NCBI RefSeq assembly: GCF_016865585.1
Contig: NZ_JAESND010000010.1
Span: 109,771-173,770 of the forward strand
Source of the DNA: Jeongeupia naejangsanensis
GTDB taxonomy: Bacteria; Pseudomonadota; Gammaproteobacteria; Burkholderiales; Chitinibacteraceae
Length of the DNA: 64,000 bases
Reading direction: 5' to 3'
Part shown: piece after piece, positions 52,780-60,446 of the stretch
Numbering within the stretch: the stretch's first letter is position 1
How the letters are laid out: each line of letters opens with the position of its first letter
Program-made: the position numbers and the translations under genes
The notes under the pieces: generated by a model
What the model was told of the DNA's origin: nothing
The model's input: the letters and a program-made list of their open reading frames with translations, nothing else
Databases searched by the model: none

Positions 52780-53382
52780 ATGACCGAAAGCTGGACCGCC
52801 CTTGCCTGGGGGATTGCCGCACTCGGCTGGCTCGTTGCGCTGATCCTGGTGCTGGCCTGGCAACGCGCGCGTGCGCGCAGCGTACCCGATGCCCCGCCGC
52901 CGAACGGCGGCATCGACCCGTTGAGCCAGTTGCCCGACCGCGCCCGCTTTCTCGACGCCACCACCCGCGAAGTCAACCGCAGCCAGCGCGCCGGCCATGC
53001 CTTGTCGGTGCTGCTGATCGACGCCGGCCAGTTGCGCTGGTTCAACCAGCACTACGGTTATGACGGCGGCGACCGGCTGCTGCGCCATGTCGCGGCCGCC
53101 TGCCTGGGCTGCGTACGCGACTTCGACCTGATCGGCCGTTTCTCGCACAAGGAGTTCACCGTGCTGCTGCCCGACGCCACGCTGGACGACGCCCGCATCG
53201 CGGCCGCGCGGCTCGAGGCGGCGATCACCGCCAACTCGATCACGCTGAAGGACGGCCGCGTCGTGCCGGTGACGGTCACGATCGGTATCGCGACACTCGA
53301 AAACGAAACCGACACCGCCGACGACCTGCTGATCGCCGCCGACCTCGCGCTGGCGCGGACGACGCAACCTGCCGGCGCCTGA
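52780..53382 (+). CDS. Small membrane-anchored protein with inactive GGDEF domain
   Basis: A 200-residue protein: one N-terminal helix (about residues 8-27, TALAWGIAALGWLVALILVL), a short linker, then a GGDEF fold (about 46-195; DPLSQLPDRARFLDATTREV, ALSVLLIDAGQLRWFNQHYG, GGDRLLRHVAAACL, VTVTIGIATLE). The active-site segment reads GRFSHKEFTVLLP, so residues 122-126 are SHKEF in place of GGDEF. The metal-binding and GTP-contacting residues are lost, and cyclase activity is very unlikely. It may instead act as a c-di-GMP or GTP sensor or a protein partner. It is monocistronic. Confidence 0.88.
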   Translation: MTESWTALAWGIAALGWLVALILVLAWQRARARSVPDAPPPNGGIDPLSQLPDRARFLDATTREVNRSQRAGHALSVLLIDAGQLRWFNQHYGYDGGDRLLRHVAAACLGCVRDFDLIGRFSHKEFTVLLPDATLDDARIAAARLEAAITANSITLKDGRVVPVTVTIGIATLENETDTADDLLIAADLALARTTQPAGA

Positions 53383-53385
53383 ACG

Positions 53386-53414
53386 GACAAAGGCCGGCAA
53401 TGCCGGCCTTTGTC
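53386..53414. terminator. Bidirectional terminator between GGDEF gene and btuB-type receptor
   Basis: ACAAAGGCCGGCA / TGCCGGCCTTTGT is a perfect inverted repeat with a minimal loop, 4 bp after the GGDEF stop and 18 bp from the convergent receptor stop. Confidence 0.85.
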
Positions 53415-53431
53415 ATGCGGGATACGGGCGT

Positions 53432-55258
53432 TTACGCGCCGCTGTATCGCAGGTTGAGGAACCACATCCGGCCGCCGTTGTTGTAGCCGCGGGCCAGCTC
53501 GTAATCGCGGTCGAAGGCGTTCAGCAGCTGCGCGCCGGCGCTCCACTGCTTGGCGATCTGGTAGTCGAGCCCGAGGTCGAGCTTGCCGTAACCGGCCAGC
53601 GGCTTGGTGTTGGCCTGATCGTCGTAACGCCGGCCGGCCGCCTGCCAGTTGGCGTTCCAGCGCCAGTCTCCGATCGTCTGGGCCAGCGTCATGCCGCCGT
53701 AGACCTTGGCGCGACGTGCCAGCTGCTTGTCGGTGTCCTCGTTCTCCGGGTCCTGCCAGGTGACATTGGCACCGAGTTCGAACGCGCCGAGCGCGCCGTT
53801 GCCGTTCAGCGTCAGACCGCGGATGCGCGCGGCGTTGACGTTCTGCGGCGTGTAGTTGGCGTCGAGCGTGATCAGGTTGTCGATGCGGTTGTAGAACGCG
53901 GTCGCGTCCATCTTCCACACGCCGCTCTGCCAGCGCACGCCGCCGTCGACCGACTTGCCTTCCTCGGGCTGGAGGTTGGGGTTGGATGCCGGCGCGAAGC
54001 CCGGCCACGACGGGTAGTACAGGTCGACGAACGACGGCACGTGAAAGCTGGTACCGGCGTTGGCGAACAGTTGCCAGCCCTCGACGAAGCGCCATGCGTA
54101 GCCGACGCCGCCGGTGGTCTTGCCGCCGAACTGGCTGTTGTCGTCGTAGCGGACGTTGGCCTGCAGGTGGTGTGGGCCGAAGTCGTTCTGCCAGCCGGCC
54201 TGCACCGAGCTGTTGTAGCGCGTCGTCTGGTCGTAATCGGTGCTGCTGTCGAGCGATTCGCGCAGGTATTCGGCGCCGACCAGCCACTGGCCGATGCCGC
54301 TCTGGAGGATGTTGGTCCACTGGAACTGCTGCTGCGTCGTCGCCGTATTGCTCGGGTAACTGCTTTCGGTCACGTAGCGGTCACGGCCGATGCCGGCGAG
54401 GAAATTGCTCTGCCACCAGTCGTTGACCTTGACGTTGGCGAACGCCGCGCCGGTCGACTGGGTGCGGTGGCTGAGCGGATCCTGGTCGTAGGCGCCGCCG
54501 TCGTAATCAGCCTTGGTATCGACATAGCTGCCGCGCACGCCGACTTCGACGTTGTCGCCGAAGAAGTGGCTCAGGCTGGCGCTGCTGCTGCGTTGCTGCC
54601 AGCCGTCGCGATCGGCTTCGTAGTACATGCTGGTCGGCTTGGTCAGGTTGAAGCCGTCACTGTTGTGCGCGTCGACCGAGACCGAGAAGCGTGTGTCGCC
54701 GACGGTGCCGCCGACATTGGCGCTGCCGCCGAAGGTCCGGTCGCTGCCGGCATCGACGGTGACGCTGCCGCTTGGCGCGCCCTTGCCGCTCTTGGTGAAG
54801 ATCTGCACCACACCGCCGACCGCGTCGGCGCCGTACAGGCCCGAGGCCGAACCGCGGACGATTTCGATCCGGTCGATCATCGATACCGGAATCGTGTCGA
54901 AGGCGCTCGAACCGTCGGCGCCCGGCGCCAAGCGCTGGCCGTCGAGCAGTACCAGCGTCTGGTTGCCGTTGGCACCGCGCAGGTAAAGGCTGGCCGGCTG
55001 GCCGAGGCCGCCGGTACGGGCGAATTCGACGCCCGGTACGCGCGACAGCACCTGACCGAGCGACTGGCTGCCGGCCTGCTGCAGCTCCTTGGCGCTGATC
55101 ACGGTGGTATCGCTCGACAAGGACGAACGCGGCGACGCCACGCGGGTCGCGGTGACGATCACCGGGTCGGCATCGAAACTGGGGACGTCCGCGGCACAGG
55201 CGAAACCGGCGGACAGGAACAGCGGCAGGCACCGCAGCGTAAATCTGGCTTGCAACAT
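53432..55258 (-). CDS. btuB: TonB-dependent vitamin B12 receptor (BtuB type)
   Basis: A 608-residue outer-membrane receptor with a signal peptide (residues 1-22, MLQARFTLRCLPLFLSAGFA). The TonB box is DPVIVTATR (about 31-39), the plug continues TVISAKELQQAGSQSLGQVL, SLYLRGANGNQTLVLLDGQR and IDRIEIVRGSASGLYGADAV, then a 22-strand barrel. The length matches E. coli BtuB (614). A cobalamin riboswitch directly upstream makes B12 the likely ligand. The C-terminus is MWFLNLRYSGA: the last residue is Ala rather than the usual aromatic, an oddity for barrel assembly. The start is chosen to give the signal peptide. Confidence 0.93.
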   Translation of the reverse strand: MLQARFTLRCLPLFLSAGFACAADVPSFDADPVIVTATRVASPRSSLSSDTTVISAKELQQAGSQSLGQVLSRVPGVEFARTGGLGQPASLYLRGANGNQTLVLLDGQRLAPGADGSSAFDTIPVSMIDRIEIVRGSASGLYGADAVGGVVQIFTKSGKGAPSGSVTVDAGSDRTFGGSANVGGTVGDTRFSVSVDAHNSDGFNLTKPTSMYYEADRDGWQQRSSSASLSHFFGDNVEVGVRGSYVDTKADYDGGAYDQDPLSHRTQSTGAAFANVKVNDWWQSNFLAGIGRDRYVTESSYPSNTATTQQQFQWTNILQSGIGQWLVGAEYLRESLDSSTDYDQTTRYNSSVQAGWQNDFGPHHLQANVRYDDNSQFGGKTTGGVGYAWRFVEGWQLFANAGTSFHVPSFVDLYYPSWPGFAPASNPNLQPEEGKSVDGGVRWQSGVWKMDATAFYNRIDNLITLDANYTPQNVNAARIRGLTLNGNGALGAFELGANVTWQDPENEDTDKQLARRAKVYGGMTLAQTIGDWRWNANWQAAGRRYDDQANTKPLAGYGKLDLGLDYQIAKQWSAGAQLLNAFDRDYELARGYNNGGRMWFLNLRYSGA

Positions 55259-55411
55259 CACATCACTCCGTAGCGTTCGCCCCACGCGAACGCAATGGGC
55301 GGCTGGCGCCGCCTCAAGGCTTGGGCAAAACAACGGAAGACGCGCGATGCAACGCGGCGCCACGGCGCCGCGAATCCTGACGGCCGCACCCCGGGCCCTC
55401 CGTTTCGTCGA

Positions 55412-55590
55412 ATCCGCAGGCCGGTCTCCGGGCTCGCCACTCCTGCGCCCGCCTTCCCGTTGCATGAACAGTGGCGTGATGGGCGCATTCAATATGGCTT
55501 ACCGTTGCGGGGGCAGCTCAGGACTGGGCGCCGGTTCTTCGTGAACGCGACACCGCACCTGATTCCCGTTTCATCCACTCCGTGAGCGGA
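55412..55590 (-). ncRNA. Cobalamin (adenosylcobalamin) riboswitch
   Basis: On the minus strand the conserved core is present in order: a 5' GGTGCGGTGTCGCGTTC region, the B12-box-type GAGCTGCCCCCGCAACGGT followed by AAGCC, then GCCACTG, GGGAAGG and the closing GAGCCCGGAGACCGGCCTGC. This is the standard cobalamin riboswitch arrangement. It lies about 155 bp upstream of the btuB start, within the 418-bp leader. The 155 bp between riboswitch and ATG should hold the expression platform; a GC-rich segment (GGCGCCACGGCGCCG region) there can form competing hairpins. Confidence 0.93.
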
Positions 55591-55676
55591 CACCTTGCGA
55601 AAGCGCGCGGATTGTAGCATGCCCGCGGCATGCGCCGGCCCGGCTACACTGGAATGTCCAGACTAGGGAGCAGATC

Positions 55677-55928
55677 ATGAGCGTGACCAGCATCGGTACG
55701 ACGATTCCGACTTTCGAAACCGGCGGCCTGCACAAGCAGCTCGACTCGATCGAGGCCGCGCTCGACTACACGCTGATCAAGCGCGAGAACAGCGACGGCC
55801 CGCTGTACGAGCTGTGGGATGCCGCATACAGCGCACTCGCCGACGCCGCCCGCTCGCACGACCCGGCCGACCTCGCCGATGCGCGCGCACGGCTGGAGGA
55901 AGCCATCGGCGTCGCCCGCCGCGCTTGA
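55677..55928 (+). CDS. Small protein of unknown function upstream of cobT
   Basis: An 83-residue acidic, alanine-rich helical protein (LDSIEAALDYTLIKRENSDG, then LADAARSHDPADLADARARL). It has no signal peptide, membrane helix or cysteine. I do not recognise a family. An ATG with ribosome site GGGAGCAG, and a TACACT hexamer about 30 bp upstream, support a real gene, and codon bias is that of the neighbours. It lies 51 bp before cobT on the same strand and may be cotranscribed with it, but any cobalamin role is speculation. Confidence 0.65.
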   Translation: MSVTSIGTTIPTFETGGLHKQLDSIEAALDYTLIKRENSDGPLYELWDAAYSALADAARSHDPADLADARARLEEAIGVARRA

Positions 55929-55979
55929 CCCCCGCCGCGTGCTAGCCTGTGGGTTTCAACCGTTTCCGCCGACCATCCC

Positions 55980-57023
55980 ATGTCCAAGATCGACCCCGCC
56001 GTCACCGCCGCTGCGCTCGCCCGCCAGAACACGCTGACCAAGCCGCCCGGCAGTCTCGGCCGGCTTGAGGCGCTGGCCGTCTGGTTCGCGTCGCGGCAAG
56101 GCAATGTCATCCCGGCGCGGCTGCAGCCGGCCATCGTCGTGTTCGCCGCCGACCATGGCGTCGCCGCCGAGGGCGTGTCGGCGTTTCCGGCCGAAGTCAC
56201 CGGGCAGATGGTCAGCAACTTCGTCACCGGTGGCGCAGCGATCAACGTGCTGGCGCGCGAAGCCGGCGCCAGCCTGAGCATCGTCGACGTCGGCGTCGCT
56301 CACGACTATCCGTTCCCGGCACAGCCCGCCGCGCTGCTGTTCCGCACCCCGGTCGCCCAGGGCACGCGCAATCTGCGCCGCGAGGCCGCGATGAGCGTCG
56401 CCGAATGCACGCTGGCGTGGAACATCGGCCGCGAGACCGCGCTTGAGGCGATCGGCCGTGGCAAGACCCTGCTGATCGGCGGCGAGATGGGTATCGCCAA
56501 TACCACCGCCGCGGCCTGCCTGACCGTTGCGCTGGCCGGGATCAGCGCCGACGACGCCGTCGGCAACGGCACCGGCATCGACGACGCCGGCCGCCTCCAC
56601 AAGGTCGCCGTCGTCGCCGATTCGGTCGCCCGTGCCCGAGCCGCCGGAGCAAGCAGTGCGCGCGACTGGCTGGCCGAAGTCGGCGGTCTCGAAATCGCCG
56701 CGCTGGCCGGCTTTTACACCGCCGCCGCCCACGCCGGCGTGCCGGTGGTGCTGGACGGCTTCATCAGTAGCGCGGCCGCCCTCGTCGCGGTCCGCGAGGA
56801 CCCGGCCGTGGCCAACTGGCTGCTGGCCAGCCATTGCTCGCACGAACGCGGCCACCGCGCCCTGCTGAGCGCATTGCAGCTCGAACCGCTGGTCGACCTC
56901 GGCCTGCGCCTTGGCGAAGCCAGCGGTGCGGCACTGGTGCTGCCGCTGCTGCAAAGTGCGCTGGCGCTGCACCGCGAGATGGCGACGTTCGAGAGCGCAG
57001 GCATCAGCGACGGCAGCCTATGA
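55980..57023 (+). CDS. cobT: Nicotinate-nucleotide-dimethylbenzimidazole phosphoribosyltransferase
   Basis: A 347-residue enzyme that makes alpha-ribazole-5'-phosphate from dimethylbenzimidazole and nicotinate mononucleotide, for the lower ligand of cobalamin. Family blocks are QNTLTKPPGSLGRLEALAVW, IVVFAADHGVAAEGVSAFP, ITVTGQMVSNFVTGGAAINV-type region at residues 75-95, LLIGGEMGIANTTAAACLT, DGFISSAAALVA and LRLGEASGAALVLPLLQSA with the catalytic Glu. The stop overlaps the cobC ATG (ATGA), starting a cobT-cobC-cobS cluster. Confidence 0.96.
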   Translation: MSKIDPAVTAAALARQNTLTKPPGSLGRLEALAVWFASRQGNVIPARLQPAIVVFAADHGVAAEGVSAFPAEVTGQMVSNFVTGGAAINVLAREAGASLSIVDVGVAHDYPFPAQPAALLFRTPVAQGTRNLRREAAMSVAECTLAWNIGRETALEAIGRGKTLLIGGEMGIANTTAAACLTVALAGISADDAVGNGTGIDDAGRLHKVAVVADSVARARAAGASSARDWLAEVGGLEIAALAGFYTAAAHAGVPVVLDGFISSAAALVAVREDPAVANWLLASHCSHERGHRALLSALQLEPLVDLGLRLGEASGAALVLPLLQSALALHREMATFESAGISDGSL

Positions 57024-57625
57024 GTAGCGGCCGTCGGCTGAGCCTGCTGCGCCACGGCGAAACCGCACCGGCCGGCCTGATCGGCCAGCACGATGCCCCG
57101 CTGTCGCCGCTCGGCCTGCACCAGTTGCAGCAGCGCTGGGCCGCACTGGATGCGGTCGATCCGGTCCGCGCGGTCGCGGCGTCCGACCTTGCCCGCTGCA
57201 GCGACTTTGCCACCGGCATGGCCCGGCAGCATGCCTTGCCGTGCACCATCGATGCCGCATTCCGCGAACTCGATTGCGGCCAGCTCAACGGCCGGCCGGC
57301 CGCAACACTGGACGGCGACGCCGCCCGGGCCTACCGCGACTGGCAGCACGATCCGGCCGGCGCGCTGCCCGGCGGCGAAGACTGGCCAGCCTTCACCGAA
57401 CGCATCGACACCGGGCTAAAGCGCTGGCTCGCCGGCTCGGACGACGGTCACCATGTCCTCGTCACCCACGGTGGCGTGATCAAGGCACTGCTGCTGCGCT
57501 GGCTCGACCTGCCGTCATCGCACCACGGCCGGTTCTGGCCCGGCTACGCCGCCAGCGTCAGTGTCCACTGGGATCCGGCCTGGCCGCCCATCGTGCTGGC
57601 GATGGCGATGGAGGCGCCATGCTGA
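57020..57625 (+). CDS. cobC: Alpha-ribazole phosphatase-type histidine phosphatase
   Basis: A 201-residue histidine phosphatase. The phosphate pocket is LSLLRHGETAPAGLIGQHD with nucleophilic His, and there is a second-half VLVTHGGVIKALLLRWL and the acid-base Glu in FRELDCGQLNG. Between cobT and cobS it would remove the 5'-phosphate of alpha-ribazole phosphate (or cobalamin phosphate). The sequence alone would only say phosphoglycerate-mutase-like phosphatase; the CobC call rests on position. It overlaps cobT by 4 bp and cobS by 7 bp. Confidence 0.9.
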   Translation: MSSGRRLSLLRHGETAPAGLIGQHDAPLSPLGLHQLQQRWAALDAVDPVRAVAASDLARCSDFATGMARQHALPCTIDAAFRELDCGQLNGRPAATLDGDAARAYRDWQHDPAGALPGGEDWPAFTERIDTGLKRWLAGSDDGHHVLVTHGGVIKALLLRWLDLPSSHHGRFWPGYAASVSVHWDPAWPPIVLAMAMEAPC

Positions 57626-58365
57626 GCTTCGACTGGCGCATTCCGGTACTGGCCGTCCAGTTCCTCACCCGGCTGCCGACGCCGCAGGTGCGCGATTTCA
57701 AACCCGAGCTGCTCGCCGGCGCCGTCGGCTGGTTTCCGGCGGTGGGCCTGCTGATCGGCATCCTGCTGCTGATTCCGGTCGCCCTGCTCGCACCCTTGCA
57801 GCCTTGGCTGGCCGCACTCGTCGGCCTCGTCGGCTGGGCATGGATCACCGGCGGGCTGCATCTGGACGGCCTCGCCGACCTCGCCGACGGCCTCGGCGCC
57901 GCGCACCGCGATCCCGAACGCTTCCTTGCCGTGGTCAAGGACCCGCATCTGGGCAGCTTCGGCGTGCTGGCGCTGCTGCTGCAGTGCGCTGCCAAGCTGG
58001 TGCTGCTGATGCTGGTCTGCCGGCTTGGCCACTGGTGGCTGCTGATTCTGGTGCCCGCCTGGGCGCGCTGGGGCGTGTTCAGCTGGCAGACGCTGCCGCC
58101 GCTGGCGCCGGGCATGGCCGAACAGTTCGGCTGGCAACGCGGCAACGCGGCGTGGTTCTGGACCGGGCTGCTGGTGGCGATGTCGCTGCTGCTGGCGCCG
58201 CCGCTGCTGATCGCGCCGCTGATTGTCTGGGCCTACCGCCGCTGGCTGAAACGCCGGCTGGGCGGGGTCAGCGGCGACTGCCTCGGCGCCGGCATCGAGC
58301 TCACCGAAACCGCACTACTACTGACCGGTGTACTGGCCGTTCTGCTGCACGGCCTAGCGATATAA
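57619..58365 (+). CDS. cobS: Adenosylcobinamide-GDP ribazoletransferase (cobalamin synthase)
   Basis: A 248-residue polytopic inner-membrane enzyme that joins adenosylcobinamide-GDP with alpha-ribazole (phosphate) to give cobalamin. Family blocks are VLAVQFLTRLPTP, AVGWFPAVGLLIGILL and the acidic active-site segment GGLHLDGLADLADGLGAAH, then GSFGVLALLLQCAAKLVLL and the late GGVSGDCLGAGIELTE. About six or seven helices are predicted. The ATG overlaps the end of cobC. A -10-like TATAAT straddles its stop codon and probably belongs to the next gene. Confidence 0.95.
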   Translation: MLSFDWRIPVLAVQFLTRLPTPQVRDFKPELLAGAVGWFPAVGLLIGILLLIPVALLAPLQPWLAALVGLVGWAWITGGLHLDGLADLADGLGAAHRDPERFLAVVKDPHLGSFGVLALLLQCAAKLVLLMLVCRLGHWWLLILVPAWARWGVFSWQTLPPLAPGMAEQFGWQRGNAAWFWTGLLVAMSLLLAPPLLIAPLIVWAYRRWLKRRLGGVSGDCLGAGIELTETALLLTGVLAVLLHGLAI

Positions 58366-58366
58366 T
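58361..58366 (+). promoter_or_regulatory. Consensus -10 hexamer overlapping the cobS stop codon
   Basis: TATAAT, a perfect -10, contains the cobS TAA stop and lies 28 bp before the next ATG. No good -35 is seen at 16-18 bp, so it may be a weak or activator-dependent promoter for the 87-residue gene. Confidence 0.45.
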
Positions 58367-58393
58367 CGCCGCCTCACTTACAAGGAAGCTGCC

Positions 58394-58657
58394 ATGAAAA
58401 TCGTCCGCATCATCGAAGTCTGGGAAAAAGGTCTCGACGGCGTCCTCGTCGGCGAACTCCCGGTGGCCGAATCGATCTCGCCGGCCTTCCTGCTCGGCCT
58501 GTTCGCCAAGGAACAGAAGAAACCCGACCCCTACATGCAGCTCTCCTACATCCTCAACGCCGAACACATCAAGGCGCTGCAGCCCTATGTTGCCGACCAG
58601 CTTGACCCGACGCGCTACGACTACATCCTCAGCGCGCACGGCAAGCCGGATTACTGA
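58394..58657 (+). CDS. Small conserved-looking protein of unknown function
   Basis: An 87-residue soluble protein: MKIVRIIEVWEKGLDGVLVG, then ELPVAESISPAFLLGLFAKE, QKKPDPYMQLSYILNAEHIK and a C-terminal DPTRYDYILSAHGKPDY. There is a strong ribosome site (AAGGAAG, 7 bp) and its own TATAAT. It has a mixed alpha/beta character, no cysteines and no membrane segment. I do not recognise a family. It follows cobS by 28 bp and could be read through from the cob genes. Confidence 0.75.
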   Translation: MKIVRIIEVWEKGLDGVLVGELPVAESISPAFLLGLFAKEQKKPDPYMQLSYILNAEHIKALQPYVADQLDPTRYDYILSAHGKPDY

Positions 58658-58780
58658 GCAACCCCACCCGTTCCCGGCGCGGAAAGCGCCTGACAGCGGC
58701 TGCGGCGCCCCGAGCCGGAACCTGCCCCGCACCCCGCGGGGCACCATCCAGTTGCATACGAATGGATCCTTCTCTCCAGC

Positions 58781-59419
58781 ATGAATCTGATGCCGTCCAA
58801 GAAAATTTCGACCCTCTTCATGGCCGTGGTTTTCTTCGCGAGCTGGATCCGGCCAATCTGGCCTGCAGAGCAGGCGCTGCACAGTTCACTGACCGTCGTC
58901 GCCTTTGTACTGCTATGGCGTTACTGCAAGAACCACCGGATCAGTGATGCGAACTTCCTTCTGATCATCGTGTTTCTTGCCGCACATTCGATTGCGGCTC
59001 GCTGGCTTTACTCGAACACGCCCTACGACAAGTGGTTGCAAAGCGCGCTGGGATTCTCGCTGAATCAGTCCCTTGGATGGACCCGGAACAATTTCGACCG
59101 GCTCGTCCACTTCCTGTACGGCTTCTGCTTCACGCCGGCCATTGTTGCGCACGTCACCAGCAGGTTTGCGGTGGGCAAAAAACCGGGTTTTGCCATTGCC
59201 ATATCCGCCATCATGCTCACCAGCCTGTGGTACGAATGGTTCGAGTGGCTGATCGCAGTCTCGCTTTCGGCGAGTGACGCCGAGGCCTACAACGGCCAGC
59301 AAGGCGATATGTGGGATGCACACAAGGACATGCTCGTCGCAACCATCGGCAGCCTGATGTGGCTCCGGTCCTGCTGGCATCCGGCGCGAACAAGCGGAAC
59401 GCCCGCAAGTACGCTCTAA
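58781..59419 (+). CDS. DUF2238 (YjdF-type) inner-membrane protein
   Basis: A 212-residue protein with five or six helices. YjdF/DUF2238 landmarks are NNFDRLVHFLYGFCFTPAIV, SLWYEWFEWLIAVSLS, YNGQQGDMWDAHKDMLVATI and GSLMWL. The function is unknown; conserved His, Glu and Asp residues inside helices hint at a metal site. Codon use is visibly less GC-biased than in neighbours (for example many AAG, ATT and GCA codons), which may indicate later acquisition. A start at MNLMPSKK or MPSKK is possible. It is followed 29 bp later by a GNAT gene. Confidence 0.88.
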   Translation: MNLMPSKKISTLFMAVVFFASWIRPIWPAEQALHSSLTVVAFVLLWRYCKNHRISDANFLLIIVFLAAHSIAARWLYSNTPYDKWLQSALGFSLNQSLGWTRNNFDRLVHFLYGFCFTPAIVAHVTSRFAVGKKPGFAIAISAIMLTSLWYEWFEWLIAVSLSASDAEAYNGQQGDMWDAHKDMLVATIGSLMWLRSCWHPARTSGTPASTL

Positions 59420-59448
59420 TCGACCTCCTCCGCAGCTGGAACACCGAC

Positions 59449-59877
59449 ATGCATACTCCGCGCATCACCACCGACCCCGCCGAGCAGGACATCGCCGTCA
59501 TCCACCGTTTCCTCACCGAGGAATCGAAATGGGCGCGCGGCATTCCGGTCGAGCTGGTGCGCGAATCGGTCGCTAACTCGCTGAACTTCGGCCTGTTCGT
59601 CGGTGACGCGCAGGTCGGCTACGCCCGGGTAGTGACCGACTATGCGACCTTCGCCTATCTGCTCGACGTCTTCGTGCTCGACGCACATCGCGGCAACGGT
59701 TACAGCCGGCAGCTGATGGATGCGGTCATCGCGCATCCGAAGTTGCAGGGCCTGCGGCGCTTCATGCTGTTCACCAGCACTGCGCACGGCCTGTACGAAA
59801 AATACGGATTCGCACCGCCCGCCTGGCCGGACACGATGATGGAAATCATGGTGCCCAACGCCTACGGCGCCCGCTGA
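59449..59877 (+). CDS. GNAT-family N-acetyltransferase
   Basis: A 142-residue GNAT enzyme: substrate-side N-terminus (RFLTEESKWARGIPVELV), beta strands GLFVGDAQVGYARVVTDY, motif A LLDVFVLDAHRGNGYSRQLM (acetyl-CoA pyrophosphate loop RGNGYS) and the final HGLYEKYGFAPP with the usual Tyr. It is closest in pattern to the YjcF/Ygr-like single-domain acetyltransferases that carry the EESKWARGIP element. The substrate is unknown. The start MHTPRITTDP is set by homology. It is convergent with cobU, with 1 bp between the stops. Confidence 0.9.
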   Translation: MHTPRITTDPAEQDIAVIHRFLTEESKWARGIPVELVRESVANSLNFGLFVGDAQVGYARVVTDYATFAYLLDVFVLDAHRGNGYSRQLMDAVIAHPKLQGLRRFMLFTSTAHGLYEKYGFAPPAWPDTMMEIMVPNAYGAR

Positions 59878-59878
59878 T

Positions 59879-60445
59879 TCACGCCGGCAGCGCGCCCTTC
59901 AGCACCAGCGGCAGACCGGCGGCAACGAACACCGCGTTGCCGCATGCCGCAGCCACCGCCTGATTCAGCCGCCCGGCCTCGTCGACGAAGGCCCGGTTGA
60001 TCGCCCCCAGCGGCACGATGCCGAGGCCGACCTCGTTGGCAACCAGCACGACATCGCCCGGCACGTCGGCCAGCGCCGCCAGCAAGGCATCGCGCTCGGC
60101 CCCCAGCCGCGCCGGCAAGTCGACAACCCCGGTTTCGGCATGATCGGCACCGTCGCTGAACAGCAGGTTCGCCAGCCACACCGTCAGGCAATCGACCAGC
60201 ACCAGCCGGCCCGGTGTCGCTTCACGGCGGATCGCCCCGCCCAGCGCCAGCGGCTCTTCGATGGTGATCCAGTTCGCCGGCCGGCGATCGCGATGATGGG
60301 CGATCCGCGCCGCCATTTCGGCATCGTCCTGCCGCTGTGACGCAGTCGCGATCACCACCACCTCGAGACCGGATGCCTGCGCAAGCCGCTCCGCCAGCGC
60401 GCTCTTGCCGGAGCGCGCACCACCGAGAATCAGGGTCGTCATCAT
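59879..60445 (-). CDS. cobU: Adenosylcobinamide kinase / cobinamide-phosphate guanylyltransferase
   Basis: A 188-residue bifunctional RecA-fold enzyme that phosphorylates adenosylcobinamide and attaches GMP. The P-loop is LILGGARSGKSALAERLA near the start, followed by VVVIATASQRQDDAEMAARI, the catalytic-His region HHRDRRPANWITIEEPLAL, LVDCLTVWLANLLF and LVANEVGLGIVPLG. It completes the salvage set with cobT, cobC and cobS 2-4 kb away. The start is MMTTLIL; the second ATG, 3 bp in, is equally possible. Its stop is 1 bp from that of the GNAT gene. It lies just downstream of a LysR gene on the same strand. Confidence 0.95.
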   Translation of the reverse strand: MMTTLILGGARSGKSALAERLAQASGLEVVVIATASQRQDDAEMAARIAHHRDRRPANWITIEEPLALGGAIRREATPGRLVLVDCLTVWLANLLFSDGADHAETGVVDLPARLGAERDALLAALADVPGDVVLVANEVGLGIVPLGAINRAFVDEAGRLNQAVAAACGNAVFVAAGLPLVLKGALPA

Positions 60446-60446
60446 C

